From NCBI RefSeq assembly GCF_900101335.1, contig NZ_FNKA01000004.1, positions 1-64,000 on the forward strand: DNA of 64,000 nt, written 5' to 3'. A program made the translations under genes and the position numbers. This document shows, piece by piece, positions 1 to 8,748 of this stretch. The notes beneath the pieces were generated by a model. That model was not told the DNA's origin. It saw only the letters and a program-made list of their open reading frames with translations, and made no database searches. This DNA comes from Quadrisphaera sp. DSM 44207 (lineage in GTDB: Bacteria > Actinomycetota > Actinomycetes > Actinomycetales > Quadrisphaeraceae). Positions within the stretch are counted from its first letter, which is position 1; every line of letters begins with the position of its first letter.

Positions 1-132
1 GGACTTCAGCTCGGTGTACTCCGGGCCCATCCGCGCCCGCGTCTTGATCCACTCCGGCTTGCGCTCGATCGGAACGGCCGCGTTGCGCGCCTCGACGCGC
101 AACAACCGCCGACCATCAGGAACCAGGGTCAC
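1..132 (-). CDS. lipA: lipoyl synthase LipA, N-terminal part (cut by window edge)
   Basis: Only the first 44 codons lie in the window. The reading begins at a GTG and carries [18 protein letters not shown] and MGPEYTELK, which match the start of actinobacterial LipA just before its first cysteine cluster. LipA is a radical-SAM enzyme that inserts two sulfurs into protein-bound octanoyl groups to make lipoyl groups. The start overlaps the stop of the E2 gene by four bases (GTGA), so it closes the 2-oxoacid dehydrogenase operon. Its placement suggests the operon brings its own lipoylation capacity for the small lipoyl protein at 1665-1907. Whether this is the only lipA in the genome cannot be seen. 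Confidence 0.85.
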   Translation of the reverse strand, partial: MTLVPDGRRLLRVEARNAAVPIERKPEWIKTRARMGPEYTELKS

Positions 133-797
133 CGACCGGACTCCAGCCGGTCGCGCAGCGCGGTGAGGAAGGCGGCTCCCGTGGCGCCGTCGATCGCCCG
201 GTGGTCGCAGGTGAGGGTCATCTCCGCGACGGGTCGCCAGGCGGGGTCGCCGTCGTTCCACACCTGCCGCTGGCGGGTGCTGCCCACGGCGAGGATGGCC
301 ACCTGCGGCACGTTGAGGATGGCGTCGAACCGGTCGATCCCCAGCATCCCGAGGTTGGAGACGGTGAAGGTCCCCCCGGTGACGTCGGCCATGGCGAGCG
401 CGCCGGTGCGGGCGCGCTCGACCACCTCCCGCCGCTTCGCGGCGATCCCGGCCAGGTCGAGCGCCTCGACGCCGTGGACCACCGGGACCACCAGGCCCGC
501 GGGCGTGGCCACCGCGATGCCGAGGTTGGCCTGCTCGAAGGTGGTCACGGCCTCGTCGGCGTAGTGGGCGTTCAGCGCCGGGTGCTCCCGGAGCGCGCCG
601 GCGCACGCGGCGAGCAGGGCGTCCGTGACCGTCGCGCCGGGCGCCCGGCCCTTGACCGCCACGGGCGTGGTCATGTCGACCTCGACCGCGAGGTGGAAGA
701 CGGGGGCCTCCCACGCGGCGACCATGCGCCGGGCCGCGGTGCGCCGGATCCCCTTCAGGGGGGTCGTGGTGCCGGCGGGCGTCGCGGTGGTGGTCAT
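129..797 (-). CDS. 2-oxoacid dehydrogenase E2 acyltransferase, catalytic core only
   Basis: The 222-residue product is a stand-alone catalytic domain of a dihydrolipoamide acyltransferase. It has the [12 protein letters not shown] start typical of the core, [18 protein letters not shown] in the middle and DHRAIDG near the end, with catalytic His199 and Asp203. Classical E2 proteins carry one to three lipoyl domains and a peripheral subunit-binding domain before this core; none is present. The lipoyl domain is encoded separately at 1665-1907. The ATG overlaps the aldolase stop by four bases and the stop overlaps lipA. The acyl group transferred is unknown; acetyl is the simplest guess. Loss of the binding domain raises the question of how E1 and E3 are held. 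Confidence 0.85.
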   Translation of the reverse strand: MTTTATPAGTTTPLKGIRRTAARRMVAAWEAPVFHLAVEVDMTTPVAVKGRAPGATVTDALLAACAGALREHPALNAHYADEAVTTFEQANLGIAVATPAGLVVPVVHGVEALDLAGIAAKRREVVERARTGALAMADVTGGTFTVSNLGMLGIDRFDAILNVPQVAILAVGSTRQRQVWNDGDPAWRPVAEMTLTCDHRAIDGATGAAFLTALRDRLESGR

Positions 798-1651
798 GCG
801 GCCACCGCCGACCCGGCGCGCCCGGCGCACCCGTACAGGCGCATCTTGGCGACCGTCGCCTCGATCATGCGCGAGCGGCCCTCGGCCATCGCGTCCTCCA
901 GCTGCCGGTCGCCCTGGGCCCACACGGCCTCGATCCCGGAGCGGAAGGCGTGGCGGAGGTCGGTGTCGGCGTTGAACTTGCGCACCCCGGCGTCGGTGGC
1001 GGCGCGGATCTCGTCGTCGGGGACGCCGGAGGCCCCGTGCAGCACCAGCGGGACGCCGGTGACCGCCTTGATCTCCTTGATCCGCGCGATGTCGAGCGGC
1101 TGCGGCTCGGACAGGGGCACGCCGTGGACGATGCCGACCGAGACGGCCAGCCAGTCGACGCCGGTCTCGGCGACGAACCGCTCCGCCTCGGCGACGTCCG
1201 TGTAGTACGACGCCCAGTCCACCTCCTGGTCGGCGTCGGGGATCTTCCCGAGCTCCGCCTCCACGGGGATGCCGAAGTCGTGCGCGACCTCGACGATGCG
1301 CTTCGTGGTGCGGATGTTCTCCTCGAAGGGCAGGTGCGCGCCGTCGTACATGATCGACCCGAAGCCCAGCCGGATGGCCTCGAAGACCTCGTCCCACGGG
1401 CCGTGGTCGAGGTGGATGACCATCTCGGCGTCGGACTCCTCCGCCACCCGCCGGGTCAGCTCGTACGCCCTGCGCAGGCCCATGTGGGGCACGATGGCGC
1501 GCCCGACCTGCAGGAACACGGGCGCCCCGGCCTGCTCGGCGGCTCGCACGAGGGCCTGGGTGGTCTCCTCGTTGTGCATGTTGAAGCCGCCGACGGCGTA
1601 GCCGCCGGCCTTCGCCTGCTCGACGACCCTCCTCGGGTCGGCCCAGACCAC
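794..1651 (-). CDS. class II ketose-bisphosphate aldolase family protein
   Basis: The product is 285 residues, normal for the FbaA/GatY/KbaY family. Seen motifs are HLDHG at 80-84 (first zinc histidine and catalytic aspartate region), [22 protein letters not shown] and NADTDLR, which binds the dihydroxyacetone-phosphate moiety in characterised members. These zinc enzymes reversibly cleave a ketose (bis)phosphate into dihydroxyacetone phosphate and an aldehyde. A GTG start at 1651 is chosen because it follows a G-rich ribosome site and gives the normal length. The gene lies 13 bases after the lipoyl gene and overlaps the E2 gene, so it sits inside a dehydrogenase operon, which is unusual. The substrate is not predictable from sequence. 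Confidence 0.85.
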   Translation of the reverse strand: MVWADPRRVVEQAKAGGYAVGGFNMHNEETTQALVRAAEQAGAPVFLQVGRAIVPHMGLRRAYELTRRVAEESDAEMVIHLDHGPWDEVFEAIRLGFGSIMYDGAHLPFEENIRTTKRIVEVAHDFGIPVEAELGKIPDADQEVDWASYYTDVAEAERFVAETGVDWLAVSVGIVHGVPLSEPQPLDIARIKEIKAVTGVPLVLHGASGVPDDEIRAATDAGVRKFNADTDLRHAFRSGIEAVWAQGDRQLEDAMAEGRSRMIEATVAKMRLYGCAGRAGSAVAA

Positions 1652-1664
1652 GGTCCCGCCCCCG

Positions 1665-1907
1665 TCAGTCGGTCTCGATGACGGCGACGACGGTGCGGAC
1701 CTCGACGGTCTCGCCCTCGGGCACGACGATCTCCGAGAGCGTGCCGCTGGCCGGGGCCTCGAGGGTCTCCTCGACCTTCTCGGCCTCGACCTCCGCCAGG
1801 GGCTCGTCCTCGGAGACGGTGTCACCCACGGACTTCAGCCAGCTGCTGATGGTGCCCTCGCTCATGCCCATCCCCCACTGCGGGAGCAGGACCTCGACCC
1901 TCGCCAT
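1665..1907 (-). CDS. free-standing lipoyl-domain carrier protein
   Basis: This 80-residue protein is one lipoyl domain and nothing else. It begins with the PQWGMGMSEGTISSWL signature and has the lysine turn EAEKVEETLEAP, where Lys44 is the expected lipoylation site (the canonical turn is usually a DKA or AKA triplet). It should act as the swinging arm between the E1 at 1954-4001 and the E2 core at 129-797. In ordinary complexes this domain is fused to E2. The operon position, between E1 beta and the aldolase, supports a partnership with these subunits. A biotin carrier is less likely because the turn lacks the MKM motif. Confidence 0.88.
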   Translation of the reverse strand: MARVEVLLPQWGMGMSEGTISSWLKSVGDTVSEDEPLAEVEAEKVEETLEAPASGTLSEIVVPEGETVEVRTVVAVIETD

Positions 1908-1953
1908 GTTCGCCCCATCTCTGTCGTCGGTGTGCTGCGGCCGTGCGGGTGGT

Positions 1954-3018
1954 TCAGCGCGGCGCGCTGGTGGAGAGCTCGTCGTCCGCGCGCTCCGGGG
2001 ACGCCGGCAGCTGCACCCGCTCCCCCAGCACGCGGCGGACCGCGTCGGCGATGGAGGTGCGGCTCGGGTAGAGCTGCTTCTCCAGCGCCGGGCTGAAGGG
2101 GATCTGCGTGTCCGGGGTCGTCACGCGCACGATCGGCGCGCGCAGGGACTCGAACGCCTCCTCCGCGACGATCGCGGAGATCTCCGCGGCCGCGCCGCAG
2201 GTGCGGTGGGCGGGGTCGGCGACGACCAGGTGACCGGTGCGCTGGACCGACCGCACGACCGCCTCGGCGTCCAGGGGGACGAGGGTGCGGGGGTCGACGA
2301 CCTCCACGGAGATCCCCTGCTCGGCCAGGGCGTCGGCGGCCTTGACCGCCTCCGGCACGGCGCTGGAGACGGCCACGACCGTGATGTCGGACCCCTGGCG
2401 GACGGTGCGCGCCTGTCCGAGGGGGATGCGGTACTCCTCCTCGGACACCTCCTCCTTGGTGCCCCAGAGCAGGCACGCCTCGAAGGTCAGCACCGGGTCG
2501 TCCGTGTCGATCGCCGTGCGCAGCAGCCCCTTGGCGTCGCTGGGGCACGCCGGAGCGATGATCTTCAGGCCCGGCACGTTCATGAACATCGGGTAGGGCC
2601 GGTCGGAGTGGTGGGCGCCGGTGTTCAGGCCGTAGAACATCGCGGAGCGGAAGACCACGGGGATCGAGGCCTGGCCCCCGAACATGTACCGGTTCTTGGC
2701 GGCCTGGTTCACGAACTGGTCCATGGCCATGTACAGGAAGCTGGAGTAGGACAGGTCCACGATCGGGCGCAGGCCGGTCATGGCCGCGCCGATCGCCACG
2801 CCGACGATCCCCTCCTCGGAGATGGGGGTGTTGCGGATGCGGTCGCGCCCGTACATCTGCAGGAAGTCGCCCTTCTCGGCACGGGACTTCCCGCTCCCTC
2901 CGGTGGTGCCGTAGACGTTGGCCTCGACGTCCTCCCCGATGATGACCACGCGCTCGTCGGCCTCCATGGCCTCGCGCTGGGCGGCGCCGATGGCTCCGAG
3001 GTAGCTCATGACGGTCAT
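1954..3018 (-). CDS. 2-oxoacid (or acetoin-type) dehydrogenase E1 subunit beta
   Basis: The 354-residue product matches the transketolase-like beta subunit of two-subunit E1 enzymes: the thiamine-binding and interface stretch GEDVEANVYGTT, the SEEGIVGVAIGAAMTGLRP region, and a C-terminal transketolase domain with EVVDPRTLVPLD. It pairs with E1 alpha just upstream; the alpha stop and this ATG share one base (TGATG). Together they would decarboxylate a 2-oxoacid, or cleave a diketone or acetoin, using thiamine diphosphate and pass the acyl group to a lipoyl arm. The family is clear; which substrate is used is not. The short C-terminal tail after the conserved domain shows no special motif. Confidence 0.88.
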   Translation of the reverse strand: MTVMSYLGAIGAAQREAMEADERVVIIGEDVEANVYGTTGGSGKSRAEKGDFLQMYGRDRIRNTPISEEGIVGVAIGAAMTGLRPIVDLSYSSFLYMAMDQFVNQAAKNRYMFGGQASIPVVFRSAMFYGLNTGAHHSDRPYPMFMNVPGLKIIAPACPSDAKGLLRTAIDTDDPVLTFEACLLWGTKEEVSEEEYRIPLGQARTVRQGSDITVVAVSSAVPEAVKAADALAEQGISVEVVDPRTLVPLDAEAVVRSVQRTGHLVVADPAHRTCGAAAEISAIVAEEAFESLRAPIVRVTTPDTQIPFSPALEKQLYPSRTSIADAVRRVLGERVQLPASPERADDELSTSAPR

Positions 3019-4001
3019 CAGCGGGCTCCGATCGGCTCGGTGTAGAGGTCCTGGAAGGCGATCGACGGGTCCGGGAACGGGCTCTCCTCGGTGAAGCGCA
3101 CGGCCTCGTCGACCTCGGCGAGCACCTCGGCCTCGAGGGCGTCCATCTGCTCGGCGGTGGCGACGCCGTCGTCGACGAGCCGCTGCCGGAGGATCATGAG
3201 GGGGTCGCGCTCGACCCACTGCGCCTTCTCGTCCTTGTCCCGGTAGTCGACGCCGATCCGCAGGCCCTCGGAGTGCTCGTTGAAGCGGTAGGTCACGACC
3301 TCGACCAGGCTCGGGCCCTCCCCGCGGCGGGCGCGGTCGACGGCGGCCTTCACCGCCTCGTAGACCTCCAGGACGTCCTGGCCGTCCTCGACCCGCACCC
3401 CCGGCATGCCGAAGCCCGCCGCGCGCTCGGCGATGACGCCCGAGGTGACCGTGTGCGCCGGCGTGGACAGGGCGTACTGGTTGTTCTCGCACAGGAAGAT
3501 CACGGGCAGGTCCCACGCGCCCGCCATGTTCATCGACTCGTACAGGCAGCCCTGGTTGGCGGCGCCGTCCCCGAAGAACGCCAGGGCCACCCGCCCGTTG
3601 CCGAGCACCTTGCTGGAGAACGCCGCGCCGGTGGCGATCGGGATCGAGGACCCCACGATGCCGGACTCGCCGAGGCTGCCGACCTTGAAGTCAGCCAGGT
3701 GCAGGGAGCCGCCCTTGCCGCCGCAGACACCGCCGGCCTTGCCCACCAGCTCGGCCATCAGCGGGCCCAGGGGGGAGCCCTTGCCGATCGGGTGGCCGTG
3801 GCTGCGGTGGTTGCCGCTCATGTAGTCCTGGTCGCCGAGGGCCATCGTGGCCCCGACCACCTGCGCCTCCTGGCCGATGCTCGTGTGCACCGTGCCGGGG
3901 ATCGCTCCGCGCTTGACCATCTTCGAGGCCCGCTCGTCGAACCGGCGGATCCGCAGCATGCGCCGCTGCATCTCCACCAGGGTCTCGGGTGAGAGCTCCA
4001 T
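3018..4001 (-). CDS. 2-oxoacid (or acetoin-type) dehydrogenase E1 subunit alpha
   Basis: The 327-residue product has the thiamine diphosphate motif GDGAANQG followed by ENNQYALST, and GNHRSHGHPIGKG and GGKGGSLHLAD upstream, as in PdhA, BkdA1 and AcoA proteins. I chose the ATG at 4001 because a strong site, GAGGAGGAG, lies just before it; ATGs at 4016 and 4022 have no such site. It is the first gene of an operon running to lipA. The leader holds a palindrome shared with the araM leader. The look of the GSLHLAD and GIVGSSIP stretches is closer to acetoin-dehydrogenase-type than to classical pyruvate dehydrogenase subunits, but this is a weak hint. Confidence 0.88.
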   Translation of the reverse strand: MELSPETLVEMQRRMLRIRRFDERASKMVKRGAIPGTVHTSIGQEAQVVGATMALGDQDYMSGNHRSHGHPIGKGSPLGPLMAELVGKAGGVCGGKGGSLHLADFKVGSLGESGIVGSSIPIATGAAFSSKVLGNGRVALAFFGDGAANQGCLYESMNMAGAWDLPVIFLCENNQYALSTPAHTVTSGVIAERAAGFGMPGVRVEDGQDVLEVYEAVKAAVDRARRGEGPSLVEVVTYRFNEHSEGLRIGVDYRDKDEKAQWVERDPLMILRQRLVDDGVATAEQMDALEAEVLAEVDEAVRFTEESPFPDPSIAFQDLYTEPIGAR

Positions 4002-4022
4002 CGCTCCTCCTCGCATATTCAT

Positions 4023-4044
4023 TCGATGTCAGCATCACGATGCT
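4023..4044. promoter_or_regulatory. candidate operator in the E1 operon leader
   Basis: The 96-base gap between the kinase stop and the E1 alpha start is locally AT-richer than its surroundings. It contains TCGATG-TC-AGCATC at 4023-4036 and the overlapping perfect repeat AGCATC-AC-GATGCT at 4031-4044. A TCGATG/AGCATC palindrome with four-base spacing recurs at 17726-17741 before araM and sorC2. I infer a SorC-family operator shared by both operons; a promoter for the E1 operon probably lies here too. Confidence 0.45.
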
Positions 4045-4097
4045 AGTGGACCACGCAGGGAGCCACAAGGCCCGCGAGGGGCGGGCGGGCGGGAGGG

Positions 4098-5618
4098 CTA
4101 GGGCGCGGCGGCGGCCCCCACCGGGGTGCGCCCGCGCACGGACGCGACGGCGTCCTGCCACCCCGCGTACAGCTCCTCGCGCCGGTCGGCGGGCATGGAG
4201 GGCTCGAAGACGCGCTCGGCGCGCCAGCCGCCCTCGACGTCGTCCGGCACCCTCCACACCCCGGCGCCGGCGCCGGCCAGGTAGGCCACGCCCAGGGCCG
4301 TGCGCTCCAGCTGGTCGGGCCGGACGACGGGGATCCCGCTGATGTCGGCCTGGAACTGGCAGAGCAGGTCGTTGCGCGTGGCCCCGCCGTCGACCTTCAG
4401 CTCGGGCACGGGCACGCCGCCCCGCACGAGCGCGTCGATGTTGTCGCGGGTCTGGTAGGCCATCGCCTCCAGCCCGGCGCGCACGACGTGCTCGGCGCCG
4501 CTCTCCAGGGTCAGGCCCACGATGCTGGCCCGCGCCTGCCGGTCCCAGTGCGGTGCGCACAGGCCGGCGAAGGCCGGCACCAGGTACACCCCGCCGCTGT
4601 CCCCCGCGCGGCGCGCGAGGGCCTCGACGTCGTCCCCCGGGCCGAAGACGCCCAGCCGGTCCCGGAGCCACTGCAGGGTCTGCCCGCAGGAGAAGACGAC
4701 GCCCTCGGCCTCGAAGTCGGTGCGCCCCTGCACCGTCCAGGCCACGCTCGAGGTCAGCCCCGGCAGGTCGACCGGCGCCTGGCCGCAGTTGGCGGTCAGC
4801 ACCCCGGCGGTGCCGTAGGTGTTCTTCACGGAGCCGACGGTGAAGCACGCCTGGCCGAACATCCCCGCCTGCTGGTCGGCCAGCACGGCGGTGACCGGCA
4901 CGGGCGGCCCTCCGGGGCCGCCGAGGACCGCGGGGTCGACCTCCCCGAAGCGGCTGTCCGAGGCGACGGCCGGCGCCAGGAGCTCCAGCGGCACGTCGCA
5001 GGCCGCGCACAGCTCCTCGTCCCAGGCCAGCTGCCCGAGGTTGAACAGCGCCGTCCGCGAGGCCTCGCTGTGGTCGGTCAGGTGGGACCGGCCGCCGGTG
5101 AGGTTCCACAGCAGCCACGTGTCGACCGTCCCCGCCGCGAGCTCCCCGCGCAGCGCCCGCTCCCGGGCGCCGGGCACGTTCTCCACCAGCCACGCCAGCT
5201 TGCCCGCGCTGAAGTAGGAGTCGTTGTTGACCCCGGTGCGCTCGCGCACGACCGGGTCCAGCCCCGCGGCGCTCCAGCGGCGGACGAGGGGGTCGGTCTG
5301 CTTCGACATCCACATCACCGCGTTGTGGACGGGCTCGCCGGTGCGCCGGTCCCAGACCATCGCCGACTCGCGGTGGGTCGTGATGCCGACCGCGGCGATG
5401 TCGGCCCCGCTCGCGCCGACCTGGGCCATCGCCTGGCGCATGCTGTCGTGCTGGGCGCGCCAGAGGGCGACCGGGTCGAACTCGACCCACCCGGGCCGCG
5501 GGAAGATCGGCACCAGCGGGTTGCGGGCCTCGCTGACGATCCGGCCCTCGGGGTCCACCAGCACCGTGCGGGCGCTGGTGGACCCCTCGTCCAGGGCCAT
5601 CACGTACCGGGGGCTCAT
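4098..5618 (-). CDS. glycerol-kinase-like FGGY carbohydrate kinase
   Basis: The 506-residue FGGY kinase aligns over its full length with glycerol kinase. The glycerol-contacting residues of the E. coli enzyme are all present, at nearly the same numbers: Arg83-Glu84 (THRES), Trp103 (MWMSK), Tyr135 (DSYFSAGK) and Asp248-Gln249 (ADQQAG). Several flanking motifs differ from standard GlpK: DEGSTSART instead of DQGTTS, MWMSKQTD instead of WQDRRT, and LCAPHWDRQARA instead of GAPYWDPYARG. The likely reaction is ATP-dependent phosphorylation of glycerol or a related polyol. It overlaps the GlpD-like gene by four bases (ATGA), so kinase and dehydrogenase are translationally coupled, as in ery-type operons. 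The glycerol assignment is plausible but not secure. Confidence 0.82.
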   Translation of the reverse strand: MSPRYVMALDEGSTSARTVLVDPEGRIVSEARNPLVPIFPRPGWVEFDPVALWRAQHDSMRQAMAQVGASGADIAAVGITTHRESAMVWDRRTGEPVHNAVMWMSKQTDPLVRRWSAAGLDPVVRERTGVNNDSYFSAGKLAWLVENVPGARERALRGELAAGTVDTWLLWNLTGGRSHLTDHSEASRTALFNLGQLAWDEELCAACDVPLELLAPAVASDSRFGEVDPAVLGGPGGPPVPVTAVLADQQAGMFGQACFTVGSVKNTYGTAGVLTANCGQAPVDLPGLTSSVAWTVQGRTDFEAEGVVFSCGQTLQWLRDRLGVFGPGDDVEALARRAGDSGGVYLVPAFAGLCAPHWDRQARASIVGLTLESGAEHVVRAGLEAMAYQTRDNIDALVRGGVPVPELKVDGGATRNDLLCQFQADISGIPVVRPDQLERTALGVAYLAGAGAGVWRVPDDVEGGWRAERVFEPSMPADRREELYAGWQDAVASVRGRTPVGAAAAP

Positions 5619-7288
5619 CGCCGTGCGCCCGCAGGGGCCGGGTCCGCCGCCCGACCCGGCACGGCCAGCCGCTCCAGCCACTGCCGGTAGCCGGCCACCT
5701 CGGCGCGCTGGCGCTCCTCGTCCCACCCGAGCCGGTCACCGAGGACCGCCGCCGCCCGGTCGACGGTCTCCAGGCCGTGCCCGGGCTGGAACGCCAGCAG
5801 GACGCGCCGCGCCATCACGTCGGCGAGGCTGACCGCCAGCTCGCGCCGGACGGCGAAGAGCAGCTCCGCGCCGATCGCCCCGGACTCCGGGTCGAAGACC
5901 TCCAGCAGCTCGGGGTCGCCCGCCGCGCAGGCCACGACGTCCGCGGCCCGGGCCCCGTACAGGCCGAGCAGGCGGTCGGCGGTGCGCTCGGACAGCCCGG
6001 CCCGGGACAGCAGCGCGGCGCGCACGGCGCCTCGGTCCCCGACCGCGCCCGGGAAGGGGATCTTCTGCGTCACGCAGGGCGGGGCCTTGCGCCCGAGCCT
6101 GGTGAAGACGTCGTCGACCGCGTCCTCGGCGAGCTGGCGGTAGGTCGACAGCTTCCCGCCCACCACCGTGACCAGGCCCTGCAGCTGCGGGCCGTGGTCG
6201 TGCAGGACGTGGGTGCGGGTGACCTTCGACTCCGGCACGCCGGGGGCGTAGGGCAGGGGCCGCACTCCGGAGTAGGTGTAGAGGACGTCGTCCTGGGTCA
6301 GGTTCGCCCCGGGCACCAGGCTGTTGACCTCGTTGAGCATGTAGGCCATCTCGTCCGCGTCGCAGCGGGCCTGCACCGGGTCCTCCTCGAACCGGATGTC
6401 CGTGGTCCCGATGAGGTAGCGCTGCATCCACGGGATGACGAGCACCAGGCGCCCGTCGCGGCGGGACTCGTAGTAGACGACGTCCGCGGGCGCCCCGGGG
6501 AAGGGGTCCACGACGAGGTGGCTGCCCTTGGTGCCCCCGTTCAGCCGCGGCTGCTCCGGGGCGCCGCGGCGGAAGACCCGGTCGATCCAGGGGCCCGCGA
6601 CGTTGTAGACGACGGGCGCCCGGACCTCCCCGACCTCTCCGCTGCGGGTGTCGACGAAGCGGACGCCCTGGACCCTCCCGCCCTCGACGAGGACCTCCTC
6701 GACCCGCGCCCGGGTGCGGATGACCGCCCCGTCCCCGACGGCGGCCACCGCCAGCTCGACGCACAGCCGCTCGGCGGCCTCCACCTGGCCGTCGGTGAAC
6801 AGCGCCGCCCCGCTGAGCCCGTCGCGGTTGATCCCGGTGAACCGCTCCACGGTCTCCCGCAGCGAGAGGATGCGGTGGCTCGGGGACTTCTTGTCGAAGG
6901 ACAGGACGTCGTAGAGCACCATCCCGAGCCGGATCATCCAGCCGGGGCGCTTGTTGTGCCGGTAGAACGGCATCATCAGCCGCACCGGCTCCACCAGGTG
7001 CGGCGCCACGCGGAAGAGCAGCTCGCGCTCGCGCAGGGACTCGCGCACCAGGCCGACCTCGTAGTGCTCCAGGTAGCGCAGGCCGCCGTGGACCAGCCGC
7101 CCGGACCACGCCGAGACCCCGCTGCACAGGTCGTCCTGCTCCAGCAGCGCCACGCGCAGGCCCCGCAGGGCCGCGTCGCGGGCGATGCCCAGCCCGTTGA
7201 TGCCCGCGCCGACGACGACGACGTCGAAGGGCGCGGACAGCTCGTCGACGGCGGGAGGGCGCGCTCCCGCGCCCGGTGCGGCGCTCAC
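5615..7288 (-). CDS. GlpD-like FAD-dependent (polyol or glycerol) phosphate dehydrogenase
   Basis: The 557-residue product has an N-terminal FAD-binding Rossmann motif (VVVGAGINGLGIARDAALRG), the GlpD hallmark SGRLVHGGLRYLEHYEVGLV and the C-terminal DAO_C domain. It should oxidise sn-glycerol-3-phosphate, or another polyol phosphate, at the membrane and pass electrons to quinone. In erythritol operons the homologous EryB oxidises a four-carbon polyol phosphate, so the true substrate depends on the partner kinase at 4098-5618, which it overlaps. It also overlaps the PepD-like gene upstream (GTGA). The GTG start follows from this overlap. No transmembrane segment is evident; this family is peripheral. 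Confidence 0.85.
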   Translation of the reverse strand: MSAAPGAGARPPAVDELSAPFDVVVVGAGINGLGIARDAALRGLRVALLEQDDLCSGVSAWSGRLVHGGLRYLEHYEVGLVRESLRERELLFRVAPHLVEPVRLMMPFYRHNKRPGWMIRLGMVLYDVLSFDKKSPSHRILSLRETVERFTGINRDGLSGAALFTDGQVEAAERLCVELAVAAVGDGAVIRTRARVEEVLVEGGRVQGVRFVDTRSGEVGEVRAPVVYNVAGPWIDRVFRRGAPEQPRLNGGTKGSHLVVDPFPGAPADVVYYESRRDGRLVLVIPWMQRYLIGTTDIRFEEDPVQARCDADEMAYMLNEVNSLVPGANLTQDDVLYTYSGVRPLPYAPGVPESKVTRTHVLHDHGPQLQGLVTVVGGKLSTYRQLAEDAVDDVFTRLGRKAPPCVTQKIPFPGAVGDRGAVRAALLSRAGLSERTADRLLGLYGARAADVVACAAGDPELLEVFDPESGAIGAELLFAVRRELAVSLADVMARRVLLAFQPGHGLETVDRAAAVLGDRLGWDEERQRAEVAGYRQWLERLAVPGRAADPAPAGARR

Positions 7289-8748
7289 CGGCCCAGCCGC
7301 CCGACGACCTCGCGCACCAGCGGCCACACCTTCGCGACCGACCGGTGGCTGACGGTCTCCTTGGGGTTGTGCAGGTCGTGCAGCTCCGTGCCGATGGAGA
7401 TGGTGTCCAGGCCCAGGGTGTTGCTGAAGATCCCCAGCTCGAGGCTGCACTGGGACACCTCCACCTCCGGCTCCTCGCCGATGACGTCGCGGTAGGCCTC
7501 GGAGGCGACCTTCAGCAGCGGCGAGTCCGGCTCGTAGGCGAACTCCGGCGCGTCCAGGCCGTACTGCTCGACGCCCACCCCGCCGCCGGCGAGGGCGGCC
7601 AGCGCGCGCACCCGGTCGAAGACCTCGTGCTTGCGCGAGGTCAGCGCCGAGGTGATCGTCGACATCAGCCGGGCGCCGTCGTCCGTGGTGCGGATCGTGC
7701 CGAGGTTGTTCGACGTCTCCACGCGCCCGGGCACCGCCAGGTTCCAGCTGATCACCCCGTTGGGGACCAGGGAGACCAGCCGGGCGAGGCGGGCGCCGGC
7801 CTCCGCCGAGAACACCCGCTCCGGCTGCTCGGCGGGCTCCAGCTCCAGGCGGATGCCGGGGTCGGCCCGCTCGTACTCCCGCTCCAGCTCGCCCTGCACG
7901 CGCGCGACCACCTCCTCCACGCCCGCGACGTCCTCGGGGCGCAGGGCGAGGACGACCTGGGCGTCGGCGGGGATGGCGTTGTTCTGGGCGCCGCCGGTGG
8001 GGTCGGCGATCCGCACGTCGAGCTCGTCGAGGGCCCGCGTCAGCACGCGCGCCAGCACCAGCAGGGCGTTCGCCCGCTCCAGGTGGATGTCGAACTCGCA
8101 GTGCCCGCCGGCGAGGCCCCGGACCTTCAGCAGCCGGGCCTCGGGATGGGTGGCGGGCGCGTCCTCCCACTGCGCGGGGACGTCGATGGTCATCGTGACG
8201 TCGCCGCTGCAGCCGGCGAGGATCTCCTTGTCGGTGATCCAGTTGAAGTCGATCATCCGCTTGCCGGTCAGCTGCGAGGTGTCGAAGCGCCCGGCGCCGT
8301 ACTTGCCCTTCTCCTCCATCGCCGTCAGGACGGCCTCCAGCGGGGGGTGCGGGATGTCCTTCGAGTCCAGCAGGGCGAGGATGTAGGAGACGCCGATGCC
8401 GTTGTCGGCGCCGAGGGAGGTGCCGTCGGCGGTGATGTAGTCGCCCTCGACGACGAGCCTGATGGGGTCGTTCTCGAAGTCGATGCTGACCCCCTCCTCC
8501 TTCTCGCACACCATGTCCAGGTGCCCGTGGAGGATCAGGGGCGGGGCGTCCTCCAGGCCGCCTTGTCCCGGCTTCCTCACGAGCACGCAGTGCATGTCGT
8601 CCTTCACGGCCTCCAGGCCGCGCTCGCGGGCGAAGCGCACCACCCACTCGGCCACGCGCTCCTCGTTGCCCGAGCCGCGGGGGATGCCGGCGAGGGTCTC
8701 GAAGAACGAGAGGACCTCTCGCGGCTGCAGGGACTCCAGGACGGTCAT
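7285..8748 (-). CDS. PepD-like aminoacyl-histidine dipeptidase (M20C), altered active site
   Basis: The 487-residue protein has the length and order of PepD: HGHLDMVCE (His76, Asp78), SLGADNGIG (Asp115), MEEKG (Glu145-Glu146) and LHNPKE (His460). Two features are odd. The residue that usually supplies an aspartate zinc ligand (the LINLD stretch) reads MIDFN, giving Asn169. The usual GGHSG loop reads GGHCEFD. A single catalytic zinc or a different activity is therefore possible. The gene is coupled by four-base overlaps to the SorC regulator before it and the GlpD-like gene after it, a strange place for a peptidase. It may hydrolyse an amide in the compound handled by this locus; that is speculation. 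Confidence 0.75.
   Translation of the reverse strand: MTVLESLQPREVLSFFETLAGIPRGSGNEERVAEWVVRFARERGLEAVKDDMHCVLVRKPGQGGLEDAPPLILHGHLDMVCEKEEGVSIDFENDPIRLVVEGDYITADGTSLGADNGIGVSYILALLDSKDIPHPPLEAVLTAMEEKGKYGAGRFDTSQLTGKRMIDFNWITDKEILAGCSGDVTMTIDVPAQWEDAPATHPEARLLKVRGLAGGHCEFDIHLERANALLVLARVLTRALDELDVRIADPTGGAQNNAIPADAQVVLALRPEDVAGVEEVVARVQGELEREYERADPGIRLELEPAEQPERVFSAEAGARLARLVSLVPNGVISWNLAVPGRVETSNNLGTIRTTDDGARLMSTITSALTSRKHEVFDRVRALAALAGGGVGVEQYGLDAPEFAYEPDSPLLKVASEAYRDVIGEEPEVEVSQCSLELGIFSNTLGLDTISIGTELHDLHNPKETVSHRSVAKVWPLVREVVGRLGR

Noticed and set aside
1665-1907. Biotin carboxyl carrier protein
   Set aside because: The modified-lysine turn is AEKVE, not the MKM of biotin carriers, and E1/E2 genes flank it.
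5736-8647. Very long alternate frames opposite or out of phase with real genes
   Set aside because: In DNA of this GC content stop codons are rare, so long shadow frames are expected; they are Arg/Gly/Pro/Ala-rich without motifs.
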